A stretch of DNA of 64,000 nt from Amblyornis subalaris (GCA_018881555.1 JACAXG010000014.1:9551972-9615971), one strand, 5' to 3'. Counted from the stretch's first letter, positions 1 to 13,098 are shown. Numbers and translations: made by a program. Notes: a model not told the origin generated them from the sequence alone.

Positions 1-101
1 CCAAAGCTGAAATGGGGCAGTGTTTGGCCAGGGACTGGAGGTCTCTGAGGGCTTGGTAATCCCTGTCCCCCCAGTAACGCTGGCTCCTTGTCTCCCCACA
101 G

Positions 102-505
102 TCGTGCTGGTGGTGGTGTTCGGGATCTGCTGGGCTCCCTTCCACACCGACCGCCTTGTCTGGAGTTTTGTCTCCACCTGGACCAGCAACATGCTCCACA
201 TGTTCCAGTATGTCCACATCATCTCAGGTGTCTTCTTCTACCTGAGCTCGGCCGCCAACCCCATCCTGTACAACCTGATGTCCACCCGCTTCCGGGAGAT
301 GTTCAAGGAGGTGATGTGCCGCCCCGGCCGCCGCCCGCTGTGGTCACGGAAGTACTCGCCCAGCGTCACCCGCACCACCACCCGCAGCACCGAGTGCGAG
401 CCCATGCCTGGCACCAACGAGCTGCCCCTGTCTGATGCTGAGGAGTACGAGCTGGAGGACCTGGAGAGGGGCCAGGCCACCACCCACGCAATGTCCATCT
501 GCTGA
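102..505 (+). CDS. NMUR1: Neuromedin U receptor 1, last coding exon (partial gene)
   Basis: This is the C-terminal part of a class A peptide GPCR; neuromedin U receptors signal at the plasma membrane through Gq/Gi. The exon opens after a pyrimidine-rich acceptor ending in AG at 100-101, in a frame that needs one base from the preceding exon outside the window. It encodes TM6 with the CWxPFH motif ([11 protein letters not shown]), an extracellular loop, TM7 with NPxxY (NPILYN), helix 8 with a candidate palmitoylated Cys (KEVMC), and a long tail ending in SIC at the TGA stop. TM6 and TM7 match the neuromedin U receptor family rather than ghrelin or motilin receptors. NMUR1 is chosen over NMUR2 mainly because NCL follows in the same orientation, as in mammals. 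The acidic tail ([11 protein letters not shown]) is not shared with human NMUR1 as I remember it. Earlier exons lie to the left of the window. Confidence 0.87.
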
Positions 506-707
506 GGAGCGGGAGGACAGGGAAGGACTGGGACCGGTTTTCCTCACTACCAGCATCCATCTGACTGTGGCATTCATCCTGTGGTGGGGAGTGGGGCAGG
601 AGTGATGGAGGGCTCCATGCCCCTCTGTGCTGTCCCACTGGGATGCAAAGGCTGCCTGTATCGGCAGCGCTGCTCCAGGCACATGGTGGCAGTGGCCTTG
701 CTGTGCC

Positions 708-731
708 CTGGATGCATAGCAATGCATCCAG
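708..731 (+). repeat. Perfect 10-bp inverted repeat (hairpin) in NMUR1 3' UTR
   Basis: The arms CTGGATGCAT (708-717) and ATGCATCCAG (722-731) are exact reverse complements around the four-base loop AGCA. In RNA this would be a stable short hairpin about 200 bases after the stop codon. No function is known to me. Confidence 0.7.
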
Positions 732-1439
732 CTGTGCTCAGCACCAGGCCTGGCCAAGGCCAGAGCATCCCTGCTGGTGTGGGGACATCTGACTTCTATG
801 TCAGGGATATGCCAGCAATCCCCAAAAACATTCCATCCCTCCTGGCCTGGCGGGGTGAACCCAGAGGTGCTGGTGCCAGGGGTGTCAGGCAACCCGGGTT
901 GTTTTGGGACACAGGGATGGATGGGTGCCCCAAGAGGCACTCACACCTGAGCTGAGACCCCCAAATGGGTGGGAGAGGTTTGCATGGGATGGAGTGGGGA
1001 AAAAATGGTCTATGGGTGCTTTCTCCCTCAAGACCTCCTCAGGGCCCTCTGGCAACAATGTGACCTGGATTTTCTGGCACATCCCTTCAGTGTTGCCAGC
1101 TGGTGCCTGGCTGCAGGGTGCTGGTACAGATCCTTGCTCCCAGCCTTCCTCCTGCCCTGCATTCCTAGCCCTTTGAGGGCAAGGGAAGGGCATGGCTGCT
1201 CCCTCCAGAGCTGGAGTCTGTGGGGGAAATATGGGACAAAGGAATCTCCAGGCTGCCTGTAGTGCCAAGGCAGAGCTCTGTGACTGTGCTGCATGAATAT
1301 GATCCTCTCTCCCCTCTCTGACCAGCATGTGGTGGGTGCCAATCTCCTCTCCCTCTGCCCACTGTGGTCACCTGCACTCTTGGGGAATGTGGGGAGCCCT
1401 CCTCCATCCCTGCCCTGCATGGGCTGAGCCTCGTTGAGA

Positions 1440-1445
1440 ATTAAA
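1440..1445 (+). terminator. Candidate NMUR1 polyadenylation signal ATTAAA
   Basis: ATTAAA is the commonest variant hexamer. It lies about 935 bases after the NMUR1 stop and about 20 bases before the GT-rich run TTGTGCCCTGGTTGTGTT. It is the first such combination I found downstream of the stop. Confidence 0.4.
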
Positions 1446-4400
1446 AAAAGCCATTGGCTGATTTGTGCCCTGGTTGTGTTCCCCAGGACCCAGCCCTGCT
1501 CCCAGCATGGGACTGAACCCAGGCCATGCTCCTGGAGACGACAACAAGTGGCCCACGTGCCAGGGTGATGGGCACCAGGGGTGTTTCATCAGATCTCCCT
1601 GAGGGTTCTGCTGCCATGGTGGGTCTGTGGGTCCAGGCACATTCAGGACATGGCAGGGAGGGCACAGGTGGGATGCCTGCACCCTCCCTGGTCTCCAGGA
1701 TGCTCAGACTGAGCTGGGGCTGGGGCCTTTGCAGAGGGACAGCTGCCTCTGGAGCAGTGGCCATCAGTCCTTCCCCAGACACACAACTCGGAAAATGTCA
1801 CGAAAATGCCAGGGAGCGTGGGCTGGCTAGTTGTGCTCTCCTGGGCTGGAGGGACCCATCGATTTACTGTCTGAGATCAATGCTGCTGCCTTCCCAGTGT
1901 ACAGCAGGTCCTGCAGGATGAAATATTGAGGATCTGAAATGGTAGCTGAGGGACTGTCCAAGCAGCTTGAGCTCTTGTTTTGCACTACTTCCCCAGCCTC
2001 AGTTCCCCCCCAGCCAGCTCTGGAGGCTCCCCTGGCTCAGCATCCCATGGCCATGCCTGTGGGCAGCGTGGACATGCCAGTGGGGCTTGCCTGGGGACCT
2101 GAGCAGAAACACTGGAGGAGCATGCCCCACATAGAGCCCTGGCTGCTGCTGCTCTGCTTCCAGCCCCTCCTAATCACATTGCTTGGGACCAGTCAGGCCA
2201 GTGACCAAGAATGAGCAGGATTTGGGGCTTGCACACTCTCTCCTGCCTCCATCCACCCAGTCCCTGGGTCAGGGAGAGTGCAGCTGGCTTCCCCTGCTCC
2301 CCATCCCACAGCAGGATCTGCCATGGGCAAAGCCCTTCCTCGGCCCCCTAACTCTGCACTTCAGTGTCCTGCCGACTGCTCGCAGCCAAGGACATCGAGA
2401 TCCATCTATTTCATCCCCTCTCTGTTTCCTGTCACTGATGGTGCTGGCAGGGGACAGCACCCTGGCAGCCATGTGTGGCCCTTTTGTCACTGCTACATGT
2501 GTGGATGTGACTGATGCCTCCTTGATGGCCATTATTGCCCCATCTCACTTCACCCAGCCGCTTCCTCAGCCACAAATCTCCAGGGAATGACTTTTTAATA
2601 GGCAGTCAATAGTATTTTATAAGGCAGGGACAGACGCCTGCATGGAGCTTTGGGGTCCCTCGTGCTGCAAGTTGGGAGACCTTGTCCTGCTGCTGGNGAG
2701 CAGCCAGGCTGTGCAGCGACACAGCTGTGGTGCTGCAGCTCAAGCTCCTTGGTCAGTGTGCATGTTCCCAGGGGTTTTTTAGGGAGTTCTGGGTCTCAGC
2801 ACATCTGGAGTGGAGTTCAGAGCAGCCAGAAGGGTGAGGCACTGGATTTGCCTTCACCCAGCTTTGTGTCCCCAGCTGCCCAGCTGTGCTGGTGGCACCT
2901 CCTGGGTGCAGATGTGTGGGCAAACTTTGTTCCCTTGGCTGGGTTTTGGTGACAGCGTGTGGAGACTTCCTGGGTACCACACGCCAGCCGGGCTCCCAAG
3001 AGATGCTGGAATCAAAGGCTCCCGGGCAAGTCCTTTAATCCCATAATTAATAGTAAAATCTGCAGTCAGGGCATGAAACTTAATAAGAAAGGAACTGATC
3101 TCCTCGGGGAGAATGGTTTCGTGAAGAGCATTTTACACCTCTCCATCATTGGGAAAGCAGTGGTGGATGACTCCTTCCTGCCTCAGGCTCATTGCAGCCC
3201 CCAGGAAAGGAATTATGGAGCTGTTTGCTCCAAGGACAATGCTCCCCACTGCCCTGAGCCCTCAGGGTCAGCCTGGTCCCTGCCACCTTCATGGTATACA
3301 TTACAGAGATTATTCCTGCCAGGGAGGTGGTATAGAAGTGAAGGGCCCTGCGAGAGGGGGAAAAGCAGAAGCCAGGGATGGGCAAGTTGTTCCCACTGTT
3401 CCCACTCATGTAACTGGCCGGGGGAATGACTGGCAATTCAGGACGGTTGGGTGGAAGGAGCATTCCAAAACACTGCCTGGGAGTCAAATAAACAAGCGTT
3501 TCAGGACCCAAGGAACCCCAGATGGGACAGAGCACAGGTACATTGAGGGGCCAGGAGCTGCAGGGAGTGTGTGGATGCCATTGCTCCATGTCTTTGCTCA
3601 GAGCTGGGAGAAGCATCTCTCAGTCCCTGCAATACAGAGCACGTGGTCAGGTTGGTCTCCACGCCACCATCTCCTCTCCAAACACTTTGTTTCCGAAGAG
3701 CTTCTCCCCAAAACTTGTCTATCTGTCCTCCCAGACTTACAGCAGCTTCTGTCTGACTGCCAGCTCCTGCCTAATCACCTGCTCTTGGCTCCAGGGGAAC
3801 CCTCCTGCTCCCCCCGTGCCCACTCAGCACCCCCACAGCAAACACCCATCCCTCTTCCATCACCTCCAGCCACGCTCCCAGGACACTCCGTCTCTCCCAG
3901 CAGCTCCTGGAACTGTTTTTCCCCCGGGCTCCCGCATGCCCTGAGTGACACAGTATCTCCAGAGCTCCCACTGCAAAGATTTATCACCATAGCTTTGGGG
4001 ATTAAAAAGCAATCCATCTAGGAGGCTGCCCCAGCCTTGTAAGGCTTTTTTTTGTGCTGTGATTGTTTGCAACAAGCATGGGGTGGGGTTTTTTTCCTTT
4101 ACAGAGCCAAACTCAAGTTCTACAGCAATTGCCTTGTATATTTGTAGCCATGATAGATGGCTCCAGAGGGTGCCAGCGGATTTTTTGCTGCCCCTTTTCA
4201 AGGGAAAATGGTTTCGAGGGAAGGGTTGTTTTTCCCTTCCTTCAGACAGCCACGGTATGAGGAAAACTCGGACAGCATGAATTTGGCAAAGCCCTTGCGA
4301 GCCTGGGAGCNAGCAGTCCCTGTCTAGGGCTGGGCAGGAGGGCAGATTTGGGCTGCCCAGCCATGCTCGCAGCACAGCAGCCTTTCCCAGTGAGATCCCA

Positions 4401-4603
4401 GCCTTTGTTAGGGGACAAGGGTAGCAGAAAAATGTAGATGTCAGGAAACTGTGCTGGGTTTGAGCTTAGGCTGCTTTTTGAACCATATTTCATTTATTCC
4501 CCTTATTCCAGGCTAGAGGTGGTGGTGAAAAGCCAACACCTTGTGCCTACAGATGGTGATGGGCAGCCTGGAGATAGGCAGGGAGACAAATGGACAGTGA
4601 GAG

Positions 4604-4667
4604 ATCACAGAATCAGAGTAGTTTGGGTGGGAAGGGATCTTTGAATGTCATCTAGTCCAAACCCCAA
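4604..4667 (-). mobile_element. CR1 LINE 3'-end fragment, antisense
   Basis: The plus strand reads ATCACAGAATCAGAGTAGTT, followed by a TGGGAAGGGATCTTTGAATG-type segment and CATCTAGTCCAAACCCC. This is the reverse complement of the avian CR1 3' tail, whose terminal ATTCTRTG repeats appear here as CACAGAAT. The right edge decays into unrecognisable sequence near an N at 4672, so the right boundary is approximate. Confidence 0.7.
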
Positions 4668-7600
4668 TCTNTATACATAGAATTTGATTCTGCTCCTCAG
4701 GGACACCTCTGGGCTCAGCTTTTAGTCCCATGCCAGAGGCNGTCCATCTTCCTGCCTGGCTCCTTGGTGGCTTCCCCAAGAGCCAGGATTCTCACAGAAA
4801 GCAGCTTTCTGGCAGCCACGTGCTGCAGGGAGGCTGGGAAGAGGCAGCGTGGGGAGCACAGCCCACCCAAGGGCCTGGATGGAGGAGCTCAGGTGCAGCT
4901 CTGGGTGCTCGGGCTGACTCAGCCGTGGTGCACTGTGACTGTCACCTGTGCTGGGGACAGTCTCCTCTGTGTCACAGCAAACCCAACAGCCCTGGAGGAA
5001 CCGTGCCATGTGCAGGGAAGGGATGGGGTCCCTGCACCCCACCTCTCCCCACCTTAGGGCACACAGGGAGGGAAAACACCAGGGCTAGAGGGACAAAGGG
5101 CATCTCTAAGAAATGAAGGGCTGTCTGTTATTCCATGTCTGAAATCCCACCGTCCTCATGGCAGGGTGAGGGCAAAGACCGAGGTGCAATTCACAGTTCC
5201 CTTCTCCACAGTCTAACAGGAACAACGCATTAAAGCCACTGTGCACCTTCACAAGCATCACCTGGGGCAGGGTTAAAACCCCATCACAATGGGCTAGAAG
5301 AGAGAGACTGGTTAGTTCACACCTTCTCCTGTAGCGACTGTGTGGTTGCTAAAGATGGCAGAATTTATGTCTGAGGAGCCTGTGTGATGCTTAATTTTGT
5401 TCATGGGGACACTTTGGTTAAGAAACGAAAGCAGTGAAGGATAATTAGCACTGCAGTAAGTGGATTAAAGCTGGCTGGATGGCAGAGCTCTGAGGCAAGC
5501 AGAGACTGATAACAACTGCTGCAGTTGCTGACAGGACTGGGAGGATTGGGCTCAGGGCCCTGAGACTGATCTAGAGGACAACAGTCTGCAGAGGGCTTTC
5601 CCACAGCCCACACGAGCTGTGCTTAGGGTCCCCAGCACACATGTCCCAGGGGTCTGCCTGGTCCCCCATCTGGGATGTGGTGGATGAGGGGGCACCAGCT
5701 CTCCAGTCCTCTTTGGGGTGGAACAACTTCCAGCATGAAGAGGAAGGCTGGGATGCCCAGGCTGGAAAAAGCTGACTTTTATCTAGTGTTACATATATTT
5801 AGTACCACTGAAACTGGTCGCTGACCAGTCCCTACTGTCCCCGACGAGGTTCCTGAGGGCAATGGTGTAGTCCCTAGAGGGGAAATGCCTCCTTATGGAT
5901 CGTGTGCTTTTCAATAAGATCAGCTCCTCTTCAAATATGGTTTTGAGGGTATTTGCTTCTGTTAAGGACCTCTCTGTGTTACAGTCAGGAAGGGAACAAT
6001 AGCCCTTGCTTCTCCACTCCCCCAGGCCCAGATGGCATTTCCCCCTCCTGCCTGGCACCTGGCAATACCTGGGCTGAATCCCTCCAAAATGAGTTTGAAT
6101 GAAAATAAGTGAAGACCCAAGGTATGGACCCAGGCTCAGGGCTCGACTCCAGCTGCCTCTGCTGCAACGTTATTACAGTGGCAGACTTTAATTATGTGAG
6201 TTTATCACTTTTCATGCTTATCATGGCAGNCAGGGTGAGTTTGTCTTCTCAGTTCAGGACTATTTAACGTGGCACATTGGAGAAAGCTGTCTGAGAGGCA
6301 TTTGGAGGCCAAACTCATCTTTCCTGTTATCTTTCCTGGGTGGGTGGAGTGTCTGTCTCACAATTAATGACCATCTCACATTAATGATGCTGAGACTGAG
6401 CATGAGACATCCCCTCCCACCCCCGGAGCTCCCATCGGGCACGGGATGGTTCCAGCTGGCCCTGGGCTAAAAGCCAGGCCAAAAGCTGTATTTCACACAG
6501 GAATCAGCCTGGGGCTGCCAGGAGGGAGGACACAGCTTCCCAGCAGGTATTTGGCAGAGACTGATGGAGGAGTTCTCCAAGACCCCCCTCCATGCCCTGG
6601 CAGGGTAGGCAGGTGCCTCAGGGGCAAGAGGTGCCAACGGGCAGCAGAAAATAAAGACAGACATAAATCTGGTTTTCCTCAGCTCCCGTGCCTGACCTCT
6701 TCCAGGACAGCTGATAAAAACTCTTTGCTGCCTGACACTTGCTTGTACAAGTTTGTAAAGAAGCTCAGCAGCACTGCCCTCCGTCCTCAGCCCGGGGACC
6801 TGGGAGGGGGGAATCCCTGAGGGGCTTCCATGTGTCCTCTCNCACGGCAGTAGCCTCAGCACACAGAGGGGTGTCCCCTCCCCAGACAGGCCTCACCGTG
6901 GCAGGCACCTGCTTTTCAGCGTCCTGCTCACAGGAGAAGCATGAACCCTGAGCACACTTCTCCCTTCCTGGCATCTCCCACTATATATCCCAAATCCCCA
7001 TTACTGCAGCCCATCCTATCCTATCCCATCCCCCCTCTCTGCTTATCACTGGCCCAAAGCACGCCCTCCCCTGCACACCAACCCCTCCAGCACTTGGCTT
7101 GGTTTAATTCTTTTTAATTTCTCATCCCTTGCTCAGAACAGCTGGGACCAATTTGCTGCTGCTGTCACCAGAAAGAAATCAAGTTAATGACAAGAAAGAC
7201 ATTATAATTTAGGAGACCCATCAAGCCTCACCGCTGTATTAAGAAGGAACAGGGAGAATATTGCTGCTGCTGCCTGCTCTGCTCTTCTCTCCCACACCTA
7301 CAGCCCCAAGCCATCCTGGGAGCCTGTTAGCAATGCCAGGCTCAGGCTGCCTTTTTTCAGATACTGCCTTGTATTTTCATTGTGGCTTGAGAGCTCTGCA
7401 CTCCTCTGGTGTTTTCAAGCGATTTCTGCTCTGGCTAAAGGAAGATCCCCATCTCTCTACAGCTCTTCACTTCTCCAAACTTATCCTGGCCTCAGCTCCA
7501 AACCTCTCTGCCGGGGCTGGTTTAAACAACCGCCTTGCACAGATGGAAAAGCAAATGGTTGGAGCTGGGTTTCATTCCTATTTTTCTGTGGCAATCCTGG

Positions 7601-10600
7601 CTGACAGGCGGTGAGTCCATCTGGCAGAAGCCTGAAACACAGCAGCAAGTGGTGCTCAAGCATCATCTGCGTGAGCCGGGAGCCCTGCAAGGTGAGGGCT
7701 GGGTGAGGACTCCTTCAGGCCCTTCCCATGGAAAGAGGGAGACTCATAAGAAGCATTCCTACTGGTTCTGTGATGGATGATTGAATTAGATATACAGCAG
7801 CAAAAGCTAAGAGAAAGAAAACACAGTGAGTGGTGATAATTGGACTGAAAAGCACCCATTTGCACCCAGTGGGGTGGGTGAGTGTGACAATCAAAGCATT
7901 TGAAGGTTTTTCCTCCTAGAAACAGGATTTGTGTCTCTCTGCTGATTGTCTCTGTGCAGACATAGCTGGGAGATGTAACAGAGTTCAACGCTATTCCAAA
8001 AGGAGGAAACCGCCCATCCTTGGAGCTGAGACTGGTCTGATGGGCCATATTTGTGACCTTCTCCTCCGCTGTTGGGAGGACTTCTCTGTGTCCTGTTGCT
8101 GTTCCAGCCAGCTCCTGGCCTGCTTCCTTCCCCCAAAAGTTTATCATGTGCCCGGTCCAGCAGCTCCAGAGCTGAACAGGTCCTTTGGCTGACACTGGTG
8201 CAGTTTTATTCTGTGTGTGTTGGAAGAGGCTGGAGTCAGCAGTGAGGCACCCTGTATATATGATTTCCCCTCCAAACATAATAGAAACAGGTTTGGGGAT
8301 CTCCAGCCCCATTCAGGAGGTTCCAACACTCAGCTTTTCTGTGCCAGTGATGATTTTGGTCACGATTGGGAGAACAATTTAAAACAACAGGAAAAATCAG
8401 GCCAAGCAATCTGGTATCCTTTCAATTTAGCACCCAGAGGGAGCTGGCGCATCTCCAACCACAAACTGCAGGGCGACATGGTCCCACTGCAGTCCTGCTC
8501 TGCCAAGGAACTTCCTTCAGCCGTGTCCCCTCCTGTGCTGCAGCACCAGTGGGTGAGAATTTGCAGGTCACCCCATGGGAACTGCTTTGGGCAGGTGGGA
8601 CACTCGTGAGTGTGATGGGGCCAGCAGGCACTTGTCAGCATCTTCAGGACCTTCTGCTCTAATTTTCCCTCACCCAAGAGGCTGCTCTGTACCTGGTGCC
8701 ACCCCCACAAAACCAGGCACATTCCCCAAGAGAAGGATTTCACTTTCTTTTCCAGAAAACAGCCAGGCATTTTGCTGGGAGCTACCACGTTGCTGCTGTC
8801 CCTCTGAAACCCCCTGTTCACTGCCTTTGCTCCAGACTCAGCAGTGGCAGGAGGAGGATCTCCTTTCTGCGGGTGAGAGCAAGGGCAGCAGAGGTAGAAA
8901 AAAGGATCCTGGTTTTGTGCAAATACCTGCCTCGGGTCTGAGGCACCGGGGGAAAAAAGGACGGCTCAATATGAGTAATCGAAGTGTGACTCCCCCTGCT
9001 TGGTACATTTCTGCACCCTCCGGTCGTTTCTGTTCTAAATGCACCTTTCAATACCAACAGGGTGAAGCTCAGGCTGTGCAGCACTGAACTAATCCTGCAG
9101 TAATGACGGTGCAAGTACAGCTCAGTGCTCTTTTAGACTCACTAAGGCTTGCCCTTAGCTGGTTTTCCAGCAAAGCCAGTGACCGGGGCAGGGACCTGGG
9201 GATGCACTTGTCTCCCCTGTCTTTGTCAGAGATGGGCACAGCTCTTGGCCCGCTACACTTGGCCAGTCTGCAGGATCTTTTCAATCTACCCAACCCGTTT
9301 TTCGGTCAGGGCTCTGGCAGGAGATGGATGGTGACACCAGGCTCTGTGTTAAGCCCTGCACTGCTGCAGGTGTTTGTGAGGGTTCAGGGCAGCCTGGACA
9401 GAAACCGCCTTTCTCCTCTTTGCACAGGCAGCCTTCAACTGCAGTATGATAGAGCCAAGGAAAACCCATTAAAATAGAGCAATCTGGCACCACTGTGGCT
9501 GGAGATGTTTGGACTTTCCCTAAATTTCCCCTTTTCCTTCTGGACCTTTCTCCCAGCAAGATCTCCTTTTGCTCCTTCCCAGGCTGGAGATGCTTTATCA
9601 CCCTCAAGGTCTAGGAGATGCTGGCCTTGCAGGAGGAAACACTTTGTGTGGAGGAGCTCAGTTTCCCTGGGAGTGGTGCCCGGAGCCATGGTGAGGATGC
9701 AGCTGCAGGATGAGCCCCAGCAAGGTGGCAGGACCGGTTTGGGTGCTCCTCAGCCCAAAGGCACAGGGTTATGCCACCTGCACCAATTTCAGCAAGTTTA
9801 GGCACGAGGCTACGAGGCTCAGAGCCTGGAGGGTGCTGGGTTTGGCACCCACAGTGGTGATGATTCACTCTGCTCCTGAAAAAGGGTGCAGAGCAAGCAC
9901 TGCTCCACAGCACAGCCCCCAGCCTCTGCCCATCGCTGTATGGGCACATCCTGAAGCCTCAGAGTGAAGGAGTGTGGAGACACACACACACCTTCCCCTA
10001 CCCTCACAGCATTCTCAGGAAATATATTTCTTTCCTAATAAGCCACCAAACCCTTAGTGAGGCTGTTATACACACATAGGTACCAACACAGGTGTGTATT
10101 TAGACTAACCTTGGTCTCAGAAAGGCTTTTCTAGAGTAAATGCAGCAGCTTACCCCGTCAGGGCTGCTTTACCTGGAGAGGTGAGACACTGGCAGCACCA
10201 GGGCTCCTCCTCCCCTGTCTCAGAGTCCCCTTCAGACATATCCAGAGAGCCAGAGGCGCCTTCTTCCTTGTCCCTGGGGCTGTAGAAATGCACCTTCCCT
10301 TCTCTTTCCTTCCAGACTTTTTTTTTAAGACTCTGTAAAGAAATATACTTAAAGAGGTTCAATTTCAAGCCATGAATCAAATGTTTGGGAGAATTGCAAC
10401 CTCACGAAGATAAATCAAGCTATAAACACTGCTCAGAGGTTACTTCCCCCACTGAGAAGGGCTGTAAAATCCACAGTTTTCCCAATCAACAGCATACCCA
10501 GGGAGCCTGCCCTCCCAGACAAGGCAGAGGGTGCCAACTACTTGTAAATTATATTCATGGACCTTTTATTGGGCAGATGCTGCATTATTGGACTACAGCA

Positions 10601-11862
10601 CAGGGCAGAGAAAGTAATGAAGGCAAACAGTGCAGAGCCACCAGAAAAACTAATCAAATAAGGGTTTGACAGCATGATCTGTACTTGGTTTCGCAAGAGA
10701 AAATTGCAAGTGCTTTTGGTTTTCACGCTGGAGGTCAGGAAGGGCTGCAAGGGATCCCGTTATCCTTGGGCAGGGGGTTGTTGACATGGGTTTGAGAGCT
10801 TAGGTAGAAATTGTGCCTTTGGTGTGTCTTCTTAGGCCACGTCTGCTCTGTCCCTGACGTGGTTGCAGGTGAGCTGCTGGGATAATCCAGCGTGCCATGG
10901 CTGGAGGGACAATGCCTCGCTCATGGGGAGGTGGGAAAAAACTCAGCAGAGGACGATCTTGAAAAGGGTCCCTCTCCCCATGATGCTGCAGGTCCTTCCT
11001 TCCTCCACCTTCTGCAAATGGGCCGTAAGCATCGCCCCCGTCCATGGGACATGGGATTCCTGCCACATGCCGAGCTCTGAAGTCCCTGCAGATGGGATGC
11101 TGTGCAGCCACAGCAATCTCCACCCTTCACTGGGTGAGACCCCCTCAGGAGGCACACGGTAGCCACCGGCACGCAGTTCTGAAGGTTGGTGCTGCTTTCC
11201 CAGCACGCAAATCGCCCTCTCCAGCTTGAAGCAGTGCTCACTCAGCCACGTTTTATGTGCTTAATCCCAGGCAATGTGTAGGCTCTGCCCTGTGCTCCAC
11301 ATCGTGTGCATAATAAATATGCTAAAGCAGACGGCTAATTATTGGGAATATAGGGCCCTGCAGGAGGTGGGCAGACCTCGTGCCTTTGCCATGGCTTGTT
11401 ATAAAAGGGCTGTACTGCTCAGATTTATCTTCCTGATCCCTGATGGCTGACAACATCCTAGAGCTGTGCTGAGGGCAGCACTCATGCTCAGAGCCCGAAT
11501 TCCCATTCCCACTGCCACGGCTGGGAGGGCTTCCCTGGGGTAGGGGCTGCCTGCCCCCTCCATGATCCTTCTAGCCCTTCCCTGTTCCCCTGCTCCCTGG
11601 GATAAGCTCTTGCTCCTGCAGAGCAGGAATCCAGTCCCTGAGGTTTTTTCCTGTGAGCTCCCATCCCACGTAACTATCGTGTTCCTCTGGAGCAGCTCGT
11701 GCCCCTGCCTTGCCATGATATAAGCGATTATTAATGCATTAGTGTTGGGCTGCTGAACCATAATGTCTTTATAGTCAATAGCATTAAGCATTTAATTACC
11801 CAGTGGGATGAATCGATGGGCTTCTTTCTTTGCTCTACAATTAAAACTGAGCAGGAGAGATG

Positions 11863-11890
11863 CAGTGTAATTTTCAGTGTAATTTTCAGT
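11863..11890. repeat. 12-bp direct repeat, 2.3 copies
   Basis: CAGTGTAATTTT occurs at 11863-11874 and again at 11875-11886, followed by CAGT. It sits in an AT-rich patch with several TAAT cores. Confidence 0.75.
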
Positions 11891-12770
11891 CTGCTTTAAG
11901 CTTCCTCTGCCATTTCGTACGCAGGGAGATGAGCTGATGTAGGGGATGGGAAGGAGAGGACTTTTCCCCAAGAAACCATGTTCTTGCCTCCTTCCCAGGA
12001 TGCAGAGATCATGATCAAAGCTTGCCCAGCTAAATGAGACACCACTGGGTCATTCAGGACCAGGTTTCAGGTCTGAGGCACCAACAGTGGGGAAATTATT
12101 GCTCTGAGTCTTATTTTTAACCAGGGTTGTAGGAAGTTTCAAAGCAGTGGTTTTATCTCACATCCTGCCAGTGGGAATTTCTGTGGTGAGAGCTGGTGAA
12201 TGAAACAGCCCAGTGTGCTGCGGGGACGAGGCACAAATTGCCTGAGAGTGGTCTGGGCTGGAAAAGTACTTTTAGCCCTTACTTTTAAACTCGTTTTTAT
12301 GGAGCTTGCTGCAGAGGGGCGGCTGGGGCAGATGGAGGGTGAAAGCTGGATGGGCTCAGTCTCCCTGACTCCTGAGCTCTGACCTCTCCCTGGCTCTCAG
12401 GTGGGCTGTACAAGCTCAACACCTACCCAGGTTGCTTAAGCTCTGCAGGCACAGTCAAGTGCAAAGCAACCCTTTCCAAAAAGCTCAGCCCATGACTGGA
12501 CCTCCCAATGAAACCACGAGAGCCCTTGGGGTGGCTGTTTCCTCATTCCAGTAAGCTGGGGCAGGAGATTTGCAAACTGCATGCATGGAGCTCAGTGGGC
12601 AACTTTAGCTGGGAGAACACAGCACAGCAGCTCCCTCGGGGAACGATAGAACATTTCCTACTAAGCTGAAGAAGACACTCAGCACGCTTTCCACTGGCAC
12701 TGATGCCCGTTTCTGAGGGCAGTTTTGGCTCTTGTTCCCTGGCAGAGGCTGGGACACGTTATACTGGGGA

Positions 12771-12822
12771 CACGTGTGTGTGGGTGTGGGTTAGGGTGTG
12801 TGTGCNTGTGGGTGTGTGTGGC
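12771..12822. repeat. GT-rich microsatellite-like tract
   Basis: This is an impure (TG)n/(GTGGGT)n run with one GGTTAGGGTG segment and an N at 12805. It is low-complexity only. The single TTAGGG is not evidence of an interstitial telomere. Confidence 0.7.
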
Positions 12823-13002
12823 TCTGCTCTCCCCGATGGTTTTTGGCTCTGTTCTGGCTCTAGAGGTAAGGACATGGGACAGCCCCAGGTTCACTGTGCC
12901 ACGCTGCTCACTGCCTTTGCTGAGTGATGGGTGCATGTGGCACCCAGGGCAGGGATGAGCTCACCCCCTCGCTCGGATACAAACACAAAAATAAACTTTG
13001 AT

Positions 13003-13098
13003 ATCACAGAATCTTCTGAGTTGGAAGGGACCCACAAGGATCATCGAGTCCAGCTCTTAAGCATACGGCCCATATGTGGATTGAAGCCGTGACCTTAT
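13003..13098 (-). mobile_element. CR1 LINE 3'-end fragment, antisense
   Basis: The plus strand starts ATCACAGAATCTTCTGAGTT, then GGAAGGGACCCACAAGGATC and ATCGAGTCCAGCTCTTA, ending near GAAGCCGTGACCTT. This is the reverse complement of a CR1 subfamily tail that is very common in bird genomes. It is truncated at its 5' side, as CR1 copies usually are. Confidence 0.8.

Larger units (their letters stand above)
506..1460 (+). other. NMUR1: NMUR1 3' UTR (inferred extent)
   Basis: This is non-coding sequence directly after the NMUR1 stop, with no convincing ORF. It holds a perfect 10-bp hairpin at 708-731. The likely end is just after an ATTAAA hexamer at 1440-1445, which is followed by a GT-rich stretch (about 1462-1480) that could act as the downstream cleavage element. 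The extent is inference; no transcript evidence is available. Confidence 0.4.

Noticed and set aside
3149..4021. Open frame of 290 codons on the plus strand
   Set aside because: No recognisable domain, biased low-complexity composition (Pro/Ser/Leu-rich), no splice or promoter context. Competing frames are also open nearby; taken as chance.
12789..12798. Telomere-like TTAGGG within a GT tract
   Set aside because: A single copy inside a degenerate TG repeat; not an interstitial telomeric array.
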